A stretch of DNA of 64,000 bases from positions 62,001 to 126,000 of the forward strand of contig DLPC01000023.1 of the NCBI GenBank assembly GCA_002478565.1. Direction: 5' to 3'. The position numbers and the translations under genes are program-made. How positions within the stretch are numbered: the first letter of the stretch is position 1; each line of letters starts with the position of its first letter. Positions 16,138 to 24,554 of this stretch are shown here, one piece after another. Below the pieces are notes generated by a model. It saw only the letters and a list, made by a program, of their open reading frames with translations, had not been told where the DNA came from and made no database searches. This DNA is from Flavobacteriales bacterium UBA7468 (GTDB lineage: Bacteria > Bacteroidota > Bacteroidia > Flavobacteriales_D > Crocinitomicaceae).

Positions 16138-16790
16138 TTGTTCATCAACTCAATGAGTAAAATTGAGTTCCTCACCTCTGATACTATTTCTTCAACCAAA
16201 TTGGAGTTTTTCAATTGTGGCTTTCCAATCCTTACACTGGCCTCAAATGGAATAGGAAAAAGGGCGCCTTTAGGCAAGATTTTACCCGTTCCACGTATAA
16301 ATACTGGGATATAATGAATCTGTGGGTAACGCTGCAGCAAGACGCCAATTCCTTTTCTGAAATCATGGAGCTTTTCAGGTTCACCACGGGTGCCTTCCGG
16401 AAAAAATATCAGAGAATGGCCATTGGCTAATTTCTTTTCAAGAAGAGCTAGGGCCTTTGATGAATCCATGTGCTGTAAGGCTTCAGGATCAATTTCAACA
16501 TCCTCTTTTCGTTGGATGAGTACGGTATTGACAAAAAGATTGGAGAGCCAGACCAACCATTTTTTTCTTCCAAAATATTGCGCTGTTGCTACAGGATGTG
16601 TTTTGATCAATAGGTGATGGGGTAAGCTAGACATCAGAGCAATAGTATCCAAATGACTATTATGATTAGCAACGATAATAAATTGCTCTTGAAATTTGAG
16701 ATTTTGCTTCCCATAGATTTTGATACCCAACATTTTTAGCGGCAGGGGTAACACTAACTTATAAATGAGGGCAAGGAGTAGCGACTTCAA
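16128..16790 (-). CDS. 1-acylglycerol-3-phosphate acyltransferase (PlsC-like)
   Basis: This membrane acyltransferase of 220 residues has the catalytic block NHNSHLDT (NHxxxxD) and the phosphate-binding block FPEGTRGEP, with a hydrophobic N-terminal segment (LLLALIYKLVLPLPLKML). It is the last gene of a four-gene operon with YnbA- and YnbB-like enzymes, two bases after the ynbB-like stop codon. The normal role is acylation of lysophosphatidic acid. In this context it may supply or remodel the lipid used by the operon. A housekeeping plsC is presumably elsewhere. Confidence 0.88.
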   Translation of the reverse strand: MKSLLLALIYKLVLPLPLKMLGIKIYGKQNLKFQEQFIIVANHNSHLDTIALMSSLPHHLLIKTHPVATAQYFGRKKWLVWLSNLFVNTVLIQRKEDVEIDPEALQHMDSSKALALLEKKLANGHSLIFFPEGTRGEPEKLHDFRKGIGVLLQRYPQIHYIPVFIRGTGKILPKGALFPIPFEASVRIGKPQLKNSNLVEEIVSEVRNSILLIELMNNYK

Positions 16791-16792
16791 AA

Positions 16793-17716
16793 TCAGTAGT
16801 ACAACAGATACACGAAATAAAAGAAAAATGGCGCACTAATGACCAATGAATCGATGCGGTCAAGAATACCGCCGTGGCCTTTGATAACCGTTCCGGTGTC
16901 TTTGATGCCGAAGTCCCGTTTGATGGCTGAAACAATGATATCTCCAACAAAACCCGAACAGGCGATAAGCAAGCCACAGAGCAGCGCAATTATTGGTGAG
17001 AATGGCGTTAAAAAGCGCAAGAAATAGGCCGCGGCAACAGTACTTAGCAAGCCGCCAATGAAACCTTCCCAGGTTTTATTCGGACTAACTTTTTCTATGA
17101 TTTTGTGTCGGCCAGTTAATTTGCCCCATGTGAACTGAAAAACATCATTCATTTCCGTTAAAAACACAACAAAGAGCAGTAAGCCCCTACCTCCAACCTC
17201 AAATCCTTTGAGTTCAGGCAAAGAAAGTAAATATGCCAAATGACTGATTGAAAAAACAGTTAGCATAAGATGCGTTGGAATGACGCTCATCGATCTAGCA
17301 ATATCTTGAGTGTGCCCTTGAATGACCAAGAGAAAAGGAATTAACGTAAACATGAATACAGGTATGAATATAATAAATGCATCATGCCAGCCAACATAGG
17401 CAAAATAGTATTGGACTGGAATGGCGAGGTAAGCCCAAAAAATAACATTGCGGTCCACAGTGCGCGCATTTTTGCTAATACTAGCCAATTCTCTGAGGGC
17501 AACAAAAGATAAAAATGCAAAGGCAGCGAAAGAAATAAGTGGATGTACCAATGCTGCAGATACAAAAATTGTAGCCATTACCCACCAAGACTTCGTGCGC
17601 AGCATCATTTCTGAAACTTGAGCGCTAGGTTGTATTTTATTCCAAATCCAAAATAAAACGGTAGCAAATACCAATACACCAAGAATGACAACAACCATTT
17701 GAAGAACAGGACTCAT
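16793..17716 (-). CDS. CdsA-like phosphatidate cytidylyltransferase, YnbB type
   Basis: It activates phosphatidic acid with CTP to CDP-diacylglycerol at the inner membrane. The 307 residues have about eight hydrophobic segments and the CDS signature SAIKRDFGIKD followed by KGHGGILDRIDS. The sequence resembles E. coli YnbB more than CdsA, from the N-terminal region (LRTKSWWVMATIF) to the C-terminal FFFYFVYLLYY. The ATG overlaps the stop of the ynbA-like gene by four bases, the same pairing as ynbA-ynbB in E. coli. It is therefore probably a dedicated CDP-DAG supplier rather than the housekeeping enzyme. Confidence 0.9.
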   Translation of the reverse strand: MSPVLQMVVVILGVLVFATVLFWIWNKIQPSAQVSEMMLRTKSWWVMATIFVSAALVHPLISFAAFAFLSFVALRELASISKNARTVDRNVIFWAYLAIPVQYYFAYVGWHDAFIIFIPVFMFTLIPFLLVIQGHTQDIARSMSVIPTHLMLTVFSISHLAYLLSLPELKGFEVGGRGLLLFVVFLTEMNDVFQFTWGKLTGRHKIIEKVSPNKTWEGFIGGLLSTVAAAYFLRFLTPFSPIIALLCGLLIACSGFVGDIIVSAIKRDFGIKDTGTVIKGHGGILDRIDSLVISAPFFFYFVYLLYY

Positions 17717-18315
17717 GCTTTTTTAAGTATTGGTAAACAACGCTTTACTGTGCTGACAATCAAAAGTACGCAGGCCACCAAAAGGATATAAAGCAGGTAG
17801 TTTTTTAAGGGAACACCAAAATACAAGAGTAAACTCAGTAAGCCGATCAATAAGGCGCGGTCACTTTTGCCCATGGGGCCATCATATCGGCGCTCTTGAA
17901 TTAGTGCTAAACTCAGAATTCCGGCCGTTTCATTGATAATGCCCAAGATCATAAAGAGCAGCACCACCTCTAGCTGTATATTGAAAAACAAGTACAAGGG
18001 GTAAAATATGGCGATATCTGAGACGATATCTCCGAGCTCGTTGAGCACAGCACCAAGTTTGCTCTCCAAATGGTAGGTCCTGGCCATCATGCCATCTAAG
18101 GCATTGAGCATCATTCGGATGAATAAACCGATTGGAAGGATGAGGTAGCTGACATTCTCGGTATAATTTTGGTAACAATTGTATCCAAGTGAAATTGAAA
18201 GAAGAATTCCGAGTAGAGTAAGCAAATTTGGTGTGCATCCGATTCGGTGTAGACCTACCATGACGGGCTTCAGCAGTGCTTGAAAGTAGGGCTTAATTTG
18301 ATAGACGGATATCAT
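17713..18315 (-). CDS. CDP-alcohol phosphatidyltransferase, YnbA type
   Basis: This inner-membrane enzyme of 200 residues transfers a phosphatidyl group from CDP-DAG to an unknown alcohol. The family motif is present in variant form: N71-x2-D74-G75-x2-A78-R79-x8-G88-x3-N92-x3-D96. Two of the four canonical Asp residues are Asn. The same substitutions occur in E. coli YnbA (IRMALNALDGMLAR), and the N-terminus (YQIKPYFQALLKP) also resembles YnbA. The variant is thus a family trait, not decay. It overlaps both neighbours by four bases. The product lipid is not known. Confidence 0.88.
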   Translation of the reverse strand: MISVYQIKPYFQALLKPVMVGLHRIGCTPNLLTLLGILLSISLGYNCYQNYTENVSYLILPIGLFIRMMLNALDGMMARTYHLESKLGAVLNELGDIVSDIAIFYPLYLFFNIQLEVVLLFMILGIINETAGILSLALIQERRYDGPMGKSDRALLIGLLSLLLYFGVPLKNYLLYILLVACVLLIVSTVKRCLPILKKA

Positions 18316-19661
18316 GGTTGATGTTTGATAAATGGATCTGTAACAGGTTTGAAAGTATCAAGCGAGGTACCAAAATTTCCAGTTTTAAAAAACGACAGGA
18401 CAGCCGCCCCGAAGACTTCCGGTTGCGTGTACATTTGATCATGATTCAAAGGGACATATTTGTAGTCCAAACAATTTTGCTGAAAACATGAGACATCCCA
18501 GCAATAAGGCCCAAGTTCAGCCGCAGTTTTTTGATGTTTTCTTACAATAGCCGTTGCATAGGTTTCGAGAAGCAATCCTTTTTGTATGGTCGTATCGGAG
18601 ACTTCTCTATATGGTGTTTGGTGTAAATCTTTCATAATTGGCCCAAAAACAAGATAATTAGGGAGTTTGAGGTCCTGTATTAAAATGTAGGGTGCCCTTT
18701 CTTGTAAAGCACTGCGGTCGTAAACAATGCTCTTGATATTCGTTTTTGGATGCGTTTGCAACCATGAATTGATGCTCCAGGCTCCAACGATATAAGCGAA
18801 TACATGGATTTTTTCATATTGCACGAGGTCGCGTTGTCGGTAAAAGCGATCAAAATTAGCAACTGTTTTTTCTAATGAATTTCGAGAAATATAATTGGGG
18901 ATATATAGGTCGTAACCCTTGTTTGAAAAGTACTTTCTCAGTTTGGAAAGACTGTGATACTTTGAGCCAAAGCCAGTAAGGATGACAATCGCTTCTTTAT
19001 TGCGGTTTTTTATTTTTCGTTTTCCGAATAAGGTTTGTGGAACAGCATTAGGTTCTGCGTACAAATAAGCATCCAAGTTGCCAAAAACGACCTCAATTTG
19101 ATCGGTTTTGAATTCGGCTAAATGATGGGCATATAAATCTTCGATAAGTTCATTGGGCGTACTGATTAAAAATGCTAACCCTGGGTTGATTTGAGAGGTT
19201 CTCAAACTTCGCTTCACAGCATCTGTACAATTATTGATAAATAGACTCCAAGGTTTTTCAATATTCCAGTGATCACTGAGCGCCTCAAGTTTATCGAGAT
19301 TGGGCTCGAAAGCCCTCATTTTTAAAACCAAACTTGGGGTTTTATGCTGATGTTTGAGGACTTTACAATCATAATTGAAAGCAGCAGAAAAACCGATGTT
19401 TTTGACTTTGAATCCACCGCCGTCGTGGGCTCTGTATTTGGTGTAATAGGTTAATGAAGAAGAATCTTTTCCGAAGGCCATACTGATGTGCCCTGCACCA
19501 GATTGCGTTTGTTCGCTGGTGTAGACAAACAAAAAGAGTAAATAAGGCGCGCCATCTGTGGTATTCTTAGAATTCGCATCATGATGGTTTTGAATACCGC
19601 CATGAGCAAATACTAAATGAAACGAAGCAATGAAAAGAAATAATAAGCACCTTTTAAGCAT
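18312..19661 (-). CDS. secreted two-domain protein: permuted papain-like N-domain and alpha/beta-hydrolase-like C-domain
   Basis: I do not recognise a named family. Residues 1-19 form a signal peptide. Residues ~40-160 contain GAGHISMAFG (H58) and FINNCTDAVKRSL (C145). This His-then-Asn-Cys arrangement recalls circularly permuted NlpC/P60 or LRAT-like enzymes; the assignment is by motif only. Residues ~222-420 look like an alpha/beta-hydrolase: AIVILTGFGSKYHSL, then IHVFAYIVGAWSIN where the nucleophile elbow should be. There the expected Ser is Ile291 (A-Y-I-V-G), so that domain is probably not a serine hydrolase. It is the first gene of the lipid operon, overlapping the ynbA-like gene by four bases (ATGA). 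Confidence 0.6.
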   Translation of the reverse strand: MLKRCLLFLFIASFHLVFAHGGIQNHHDANSKNTTDGAPYLLFLFVYTSEQTQSGAGHISMAFGKDSSSLTYYTKYRAHDGGGFKVKNIGFSAAFNYDCKVLKHQHKTPSLVLKMRAFEPNLDKLEALSDHWNIEKPWSLFINNCTDAVKRSLRTSQINPGLAFLISTPNELIEDLYAHHLAEFKTDQIEVVFGNLDAYLYAEPNAVPQTLFGKRKIKNRNKEAIVILTGFGSKYHSLSKLRKYFSNKGYDLYIPNYISRNSLEKTVANFDRFYRQRDLVQYEKIHVFAYIVGAWSINSWLQTHPKTNIKSIVYDRSALQERAPYILIQDLKLPNYLVFGPIMKDLHQTPYREVSDTTIQKGLLLETYATAIVRKHQKTAAELGPYCWDVSCFQQNCLDYKYVPLNHDQMYTQPEVFGAAVLSFFKTGNFGTSLDTFKPVTDPFIKHQP

Positions 19662-19687
19662 GCGGCAAATTACAAAAGATTTAGAAA

Positions 19688-20143
19688 TTATTTTTTGCGG
19701 CTTTTACCAATGTTCCATTGATAACCAAGTGTGAAAATATTATTGGCTCCAAATGATGGTCCGATATCCCAATTATCCAAATTGAACGGAGATATCTCTG
19801 CTGAAATATTAATTTGTCCATTGCGTAAAACAAAGTGGGTCTGACCGTATATAAAGGCAGGAAAAATGCGCACCCCGGCACTTACGCCCATTACATCTCC
19901 TTGAAAACCAAAGCCAACTTTAGCAGTAGCAATAGAAGGTAAAGCGAGGCCAACTTGGTATTCAAGAAATGTTTGCGGTGCAAGAAATTTCTGCTGCCCA
20001 ATTAAAAAGGAAACTCCAGGAAAATAGCCGTCGTAAAAAATTCTTGCCAATCCAGCGTTCACTTCAAGATAATTTCTCGTTTGAGCAATACTGAGATTTT
20101 GAGTGCCTATCAATAGTAAAAAGGTTAAAAGCAGTTTTTTCAT
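19688..20143 (-). CDS. predicted outer-membrane beta-barrel protein, unknown function
   Basis: No named family is recognised. A Sec signal peptide (MKKLLLTFLLLIGTQNLSIAQ) is followed by ~130 residues of alternating hydrophobic/polar strands rich in Gly and aromatic residues (LEVNAGLARIFYDGYF, FTLGYQWNIGKSRKK), as in small porin-like barrels. The ATG at 20143 is chosen over a TTG at 20161. It lies 26 bases upstream of the lipid operon on the same strand and could be cotranscribed. Confidence 0.6.
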   Translation of the reverse strand: MKKLLLTFLLLIGTQNLSIAQTRNYLEVNAGLARIFYDGYFPGVSFLIGQQKFLAPQTFLEYQVGLALPSIATAKVGFGFQGDVMGVSAGVRIFPAFIYGQTHFVLRNGQINISAEISPFNLDNWDIGPSFGANNIFTLGYQWNIGKSRKK

Positions 20144-20270
20144 AGTTTCAATTTTGCCCAAAAATGATAAAGTTCTTAGAGATCACGAAACTGAATCCAA
20201 CAAATAAGGGATAGCGACTTGCGAAATGCGCAAGTAGAGTTGAGCATTCAAGGTGAAGCTTTTGAAAAAT

Positions 20271-20300
20271 AAAAAAAAAGCCCAGTGATAACTGGGCTTT
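20271..20300 (-). terminator. terminator of the tRNA-Met gene
   Basis: On the minus strand the stem AAAGCCCAGT/ACTGGGCTTT with a four-base loop runs into a long T-tract. It begins four bases after the tRNA 3' end. Confidence 0.88.
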
Positions 20301-20303
20301 GAG

Positions 20304-20377
20304 TAGCGAGACCGAGAGTTGAACTCGGGACCTTAGGGTTATGAATCCTACGCTCTAACCAACTGAGCTATCTCGCC
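20304..20377 (-). tRNA. tRNA-Met (anticodon CAT), elongator type
   Basis: The 74-base cloverleaf is complete: acceptor GGCGAGA/TCTCGCT (with one G-T pair), D-arm GCTC/GAGC, anticodon loop TTCATAA, T-arm CCGAG/CTCGG with TTCAACT, and discriminator A. The base next to the loop pairs poorly (A-C) in the anticodon stem. The first base pair is not the C-A mismatch of an initiator, so it reads as elongator Met. A CAT anticodon can also mean lysidine-modified tRNA-Ile2, which is less likely but not excluded. CCA is not encoded. Confidence 0.9.
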
Positions 20378-20432
20378 ATGTGCGGGTGCAAATATAAACA
20401 GATTTTTAATTTGCTGTATCAAATCTGAGTAG

Positions 20433-22142
20433 TTATTGCAATTTTTTCAGTTCCGCTTGAATCAGATTGGCTAATTCTTGGAGTCTTTCGGAAGAGAAGT
20501 CAAAGGGCACACCTGCAGTCTGATAAATTTCTGGTAAAGACTTTGTGTAGCCCAATGATAGGGCATTTTTGTAGGCGTCAATAGCTTTTGGATAATCTTC
20601 TAGACTGTTTTTCCATACACCAAGTGCGCCAAGTTGAGCTATGCCGTATTCAATGTAATAGAATGGCACTTCAAATAAGTGTAGTTGCTTTTGCCAAGCA
20701 TTAGCCACTTGATCTTCAAAGCTTGTCCAATCGGTCAGGCCGGTGCCAAATTCCTGCGCTAAATAAAGCCAGTGCTCGTTTCTTTGTTCTATACTGTGAT
20801 TGGGATTTTCGTAAACCCAATGTTGAAACGCATCTATTTGTGCAATCCAAGGCAGTACTTTTAAGGTGCCTTCAAGTTGTTCACGCATGGCGCGTTTGTG
20901 TTCGAGCTCATTTGGATAAAACTCAGACCATTGAGGCATGCTTAAAAGTTCCATGGACATCGAAGCCAATTCAGCTACTTCAGATGGTAAATTTTTAAAG
21001 GCAGTCAGACTGAGTTCGCGACTTAAAAAAGAATGAATCGCGTGGCCTCCTTCATGGACCATTGTCTCTAAATCTCTTTGAGCGCCTACGGCATTCATGA
21101 AAATAAATGGAACCCCAATTTCATATAAAGGGTAATTGTAGCCACCAGGAGCTTTTCCTGTTTTAGAATCGAGATCGAGGTGCCCGAGCTCGTCCATAGT
21201 TTTCAAGCATGCGCCGAAGTAGGGGTCAATTTTTGAAAACATTTTTATGGTGCCCTCTAACATTTGTTGGCCATTCGTAAAAGGCTTCAGCGCAGCTTTT
21301 CCTTGCGGATCTACTTCGAGGTCCCAGGGCTTAAATTGAGCCTTACCAAGTTGCTCGAGTTTAACTTGCTGTATTTGCTTGACCAACGGGACAATATGAG
21401 TTTTGATGGCCTCATGAAAGGCAAAGCAATCTTCCTTTGTGTAATCGAAGCGCCCCATCTCTACAAATTTGTAGTCGCGGTAATTGTTGAACCCAGCATT
21501 CACTGCTAATTGCTGTCTTTTTTGTACGAGCGAGCTAAATAGATCTTGGAGTTTGTCGGTGTCCTGCCGGCGTCTATTTGCAATTTTTTCAAAAATGGTT
21601 TTTCGAAGCGTTTCATCTTGCTCCTTGAGTAACAAGGCAGCTTGTTGCATGGTGAGCTCTTTACCCTCGTGTTCTATGGTTTGAGCTGCACTAATTGCTC
21701 CATATTGTTGAGCTTCTTCATTCAGGGCCGCCTCAATACTGATATTTTCTTCCCTGAAAAGATTGAGTGCGCTGCGGACTGCTCTAAAATAAATTTGATG
21801 GGCGCTATCTTGGCGCGCTTCAAGAAATGGAAGCGAAACGAGCTTTTGATTGAGTTGATCTTCTAGTGGAGCGAGTTCAGGTTGAATTTTGGTAACGAAA
21901 TCATTATAGGCCGCACGCAGTATTTCATCTTGGGTATTGATGCTCATGCGGATGTAGCGCCAAGCCAAATCTTCTTCGAGAATCGCATCCAATTCGGAAC
22001 GATCCAATAGCCATTGATCAAAGTCTTTTAATGTTTCGATTTTTCGTGCTAAAAGGTCCTGAAAAAACGGCTCAATGACCTTAAAATCAGTAATGGCCAA
22101 GTTTTCAGGAAGAAATTGGCGCGCTCTTTTTTCAATTTTCAT
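20433..22142 (-). CDS. M3 family oligoendopeptidase (PepF-like)
   Basis: This zinc metallopeptidase of 569 residues acts on short peptides in the cytoplasm. The catalytic motif is HEGGHAIHS at about residue 350, with the downstream zinc Glu in LPSEVAELASMSMELL. The typical central part DKLQDLFSSLVQKRQQLA and the C-terminal YYIEYGIAQLGA are present. The ATG at 22142 follows the upstream stop by one base, behind an A-rich GAGGAAAAT. The longer open frame up to 22253 is a Lys/Gln-rich shadow of the DUF5606 tail. It is in an operon with the DUF5606 gene. Confidence 0.92.
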   Translation of the reverse strand: MKIEKRARQFLPENLAITDFKVIEPFFQDLLARKIETLKDFDQWLLDRSELDAILEEDLAWRYIRMSINTQDEILRAAYNDFVTKIQPELAPLEDQLNQKLVSLPFLEARQDSAHQIYFRAVRSALNLFREENISIEAALNEEAQQYGAISAAQTIEHEGKELTMQQAALLLKEQDETLRKTIFEKIANRRRQDTDKLQDLFSSLVQKRQQLAVNAGFNNYRDYKFVEMGRFDYTKEDCFAFHEAIKTHIVPLVKQIQQVKLEQLGKAQFKPWDLEVDPQGKAALKPFTNGQQMLEGTIKMFSKIDPYFGACLKTMDELGHLDLDSKTGKAPGGYNYPLYEIGVPFIFMNAVGAQRDLETMVHEGGHAIHSFLSRELSLTAFKNLPSEVAELASMSMELLSMPQWSEFYPNELEHKRAMREQLEGTLKVLPWIAQIDAFQHWVYENPNHSIEQRNEHWLYLAQEFGTGLTDWTSFEDQVANAWQKQLHLFEVPFYYIEYGIAQLGALGVWKNSLEDYPKAIDAYKNALSLGYTKSLPEIYQTAGVPFDFSSERLQELANLIQAELKKLQ

Positions 22143-22143
22143 G

Positions 22144-22692
22144 TTATTTTCCTCTGGAAGAACCTGTTTTAACCGCTGTTGGTTTTTTAGGCGCAGCTGG
22201 TTTGGCTGCTTTTGTGCTTGCGCTTGCTGCAGGTGCTTTCTTTTTAGGGGCATCTGCTTTAGGGGCCTTCAGGTCTTTTGTTTCTGTGCTTGTAGCTTCA
22301 GCTTCAGATTCAGCTGCTTCAAAAGAACCTGCCTTTAAAAGTAGGTTGTACCACTGAAATAATTTACGCACATCAGAAGGGTAGACACGATCTTGGTCCC
22401 AGTTCGGTAAAAATTGAGCCATTGCCGCTTCTAGTTCTTTCATGTCAGCCTTATGAGATGGGCCTTCATTTGGATAAAGCGCCAGCATTTTAGCAAAGAT
22501 ATCGGTCAATTTCACGTCCTCTTCATATGTGAACACACTGATGTCATCGAGTGTAGAAATTCTTTCTGTGGCATAGGCAGGGAAACGTTTTTTATCGATC
22601 ATTGATTCGACAATGACGCTATTTTTTCCTTGAGCGATGACTTTGAAAAGACCGGGTCTTCCTGAAATGGCAATGATTCCGTTGAGTTGCAT
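22144..22692 (-). CDS. DUF5606 protein with Ala/Lys/Pro-rich tail
   Basis: The conserved N-terminal domain (IIAISGRPGLFKVIAQGKNSVIVESMIDKKR, then ERISTLDDISVFTYEEDV) matches DUF5606, a small Bacteroidetes-specific family of unknown function. Residues ~60-120 carry a helical segment (WDQDRVYPSDVRKLFQWYNLL). The final ~50 residues are low-complexity Ala, Lys and Pro, likely disordered and possibly nucleic-acid binding. Its stop is one base from the PepF start, so the two are translationally coupled. Confidence 0.88.
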   Translation of the reverse strand: MQLNGIIAISGRPGLFKVIAQGKNSVIVESMIDKKRFPAYATERISTLDDISVFTYEEDVKLTDIFAKMLALYPNEGPSHKADMKELEAAMAQFLPNWDQDRVYPSDVRKLFQWYNLLLKAGSFEAAESEAEATSTETKDLKAPKADAPKKKAPAASASTKAAKPAAPKKPTAVKTGSSRGK

Positions 22693-22718
22693 AGTTGATT
22701 TTCTGATTTAAAAGTTTT

Positions 22719-22726
22719 CAAAAATA
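22719..22726 (-). promoter_or_regulatory. -7 element (TATTTTTG) for the DUF5606-pepF operon
   Basis: It is an exact TAnnTTTG match, 26 bases before the DUF5606 ATG. Confidence 0.5.
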
Positions 22727-22749
22727 GAAAAATAACCTTGACATGAATG

Positions 22750-24405
22750 CTATTCACAAAAAAGAACTTTTTGGATAGCAAGTCTTTTTTCTGAACTGCG
22801 AATACTCACAAAATAGGTGCCATTGTTCAATTTGGGTGGACTTGTATTTAGAAATGCATCGGTAAAGTTGGTACTTGACCACACTTTCTGCCCCAATACA
22901 TCATAGATTTCGAGGTAACGAACTTCATGATTAGGATTTGGGTAGTAGACCTTTAAAAGGTCGGTTACGGGGTTGGGATATACAAATAAACCTTGAGCTG
23001 CACATGTTGGGATGACGTCTGGTGCAGGAAATCGAACGCGCCAAAGCACCCCATTGTTTTCGATGACATACATGGAAGTGCCAATTTGAACAGCGTCAAC
23101 AGGTAAATAAAAACCAGTAGCTACATTGGATGAATACAGTTTGTAGTCTTGTAAAAGACTGTCATATTGAATTTGAAGTAGGACCAACTCTCTAGAATTG
23201 TCGACAAAAGGGCAGGGCGAGCCCCAAGGTGAAATCGGGCTGAAGCCGGTGCTATCACCACCAGGCATGAAACTTAAAATAAAGCCCTTCCCGGTGTAAA
23301 TAGAACCCAGTTCATTGTTCTTGTCAATGACCAAGCCTAGTGGCGATCGATGCGGTGTAAAAGTCTTGATTGGGACGCCGGATTCACTTGTTTTGTGTAT
23401 AACACCGGTTATTGGATCTTTGTAATAATCGGCAACATTGCCGTAATGCGAAAGCGGCTCTGTAAATTCAAGGCCTGACGGGATCGCCGGAAAGTTTGGG
23501 TCAGCATTGAAATGCCCCGCTAAAAAAGCGCCATTTAGCGGGTTAATCAATGGGTCTTGTGTGGCATCGTATTGTGGGTCGAGTAAAGGATTTTGATTGC
23601 CGCCGATGCGCCATGGAAAACCGTAATGCTTGCCTTGCTGAATCCAATTGAGTTCTTCGGGGTCATCGCGTTCACCTGCGTTGTCTATGGCAAACAAATG
23701 GTTTTGTGCATTCCAGGCCATGTCATAGGCGTTTCGAGTACCTTCTGCAAATACATATCCAGAATTTGCCAAAAACACTGAATCGTTTAGTAGATAGATA
23801 TTTGCTGCGTCGATAGGAATTCTGAATATTTTGCTGGTGAGTGCTTGTTCGCGGAGGCCAGGGTATGTACCATTGTTGGATTGAACTTCTCCGAAGGAAG
23901 TTCTTGATCCACTTGAAAAAAATAAATATTGTTGTGAGGGGTCAATATTAAGCGCCGTAAAGCCATGATCTCCGTTGGCACTGCCAGTTGGGTAAGCTTC
24001 TGTTGAAAGCACCGTTGACCATATTCTAGATCCGTTGGGCTGTAAAACTCCTTTGATGATCATTCCAATACCTGTTGTGCTGTACCAAATATTGCCGGAA
24101 AGGAAAATAGTGCTGTCTAAAAAACAAAAGCCTTGAAGCCGACTCAGGCCATGATCTTGGCTCGTGTAGCGCAAGGTATCTGACTTTAGTTGTTCGAAAA
24201 CTTCATAGATATTGCCGTTCGAGCTGGCGTAGAATAAATTTTTAGAGATAGGGTCTTGGGCCAATTTTGCTGCCCAAGGCTTAGGTTTGTAGATGGAATC
24301 AATTTGAATGTCTGTTTGCAGTGGTGTAACTCGTTGCGCGAGTAATTGTTGGTTTTGCAAGAAGAATATAGCAAGGAGAAGCTGAAATAGACGGATTGGA
24401 TTCAT
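22750..24405 (-). CDS. secreted beta-propeller protein (glucose/sorbosone dehydrogenase-like) with T9SS type A sorting domain
   Basis: This 551-residue secreted protein has a signal peptide at residues 1-23 (ending LLAQ). The propeller part carries the family hallmark GTRNAYDMAWNAQNHLFAID, then DDPEELNWIQQGKHYGFPWR, as in soluble quinoprotein glucose dehydrogenases. The last ~80 residues (FVYPNPVTDLLKVYY ... LNNGTYFVSIRSSEKRLAIQK) are a T9SS sorting domain, so it should be carried across the outer membrane. Relatives oxidise sugars with PQQ, but PQQ residues were not verified here. It lies upstream of the DUF5606-pepF operon on the same strand. Confidence 0.82.
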   Translation of the reverse strand: MNPIRLFQLLLAIFFLQNQQLLAQRVTPLQTDIQIDSIYKPKPWAAKLAQDPISKNLFYASSNGNIYEVFEQLKSDTLRYTSQDHGLSRLQGFCFLDSTIFLSGNIWYSTTGIGMIIKGVLQPNGSRIWSTVLSTEAYPTGSANGDHGFTALNIDPSQQYLFFSSGSRTSFGEVQSNNGTYPGLREQALTSKIFRIPIDAANIYLLNDSVFLANSGYVFAEGTRNAYDMAWNAQNHLFAIDNAGERDDPEELNWIQQGKHYGFPWRIGGNQNPLLDPQYDATQDPLINPLNGAFLAGHFNADPNFPAIPSGLEFTEPLSHYGNVADYYKDPITGVIHKTSESGVPIKTFTPHRSPLGLVIDKNNELGSIYTGKGFILSFMPGGDSTGFSPISPWGSPCPFVDNSRELVLLQIQYDSLLQDYKLYSSNVATGFYLPVDAVQIGTSMYVIENNGVLWRVRFPAPDVIPTCAAQGLFVYPNPVTDLLKVYYPNPNHEVRYLEIYDVLGQKVWSSTNFTDAFLNTSPPKLNNGTYFVSIRSSEKRLAIQKVLFCE

Positions 24406-24524
24406 TAGTGAAAATTACAAATAATTCGTCAAAATCAGGCCTTTAAGGCGCATACAATCGACTGTAAAAAGTGTTTTTTAACACTACTAATCAACTTATT
24501 AACAATAAATCCCTATAATCTATG

Positions 24525-24532
24525 TACCTTTG
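24525..24532 (+). promoter_or_regulatory. -7 element (TACCTTTG) for the deaD-like/typA pair
   Basis: It is an exact TAnnTTTG match, 22 bases before the helicase ATG. Confidence 0.6.
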
Positions 24533-24554
24533 CACCTAATTTTAAAAAGAATAC

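Noticed and set aside
22143..22253. N-terminal 37-residue extension of PepF
   Set aside because: It is the out-of-frame reading of the DUF5606 tail. The PepF ATG at 22142 follows the upstream stop by one base and fits the family start.
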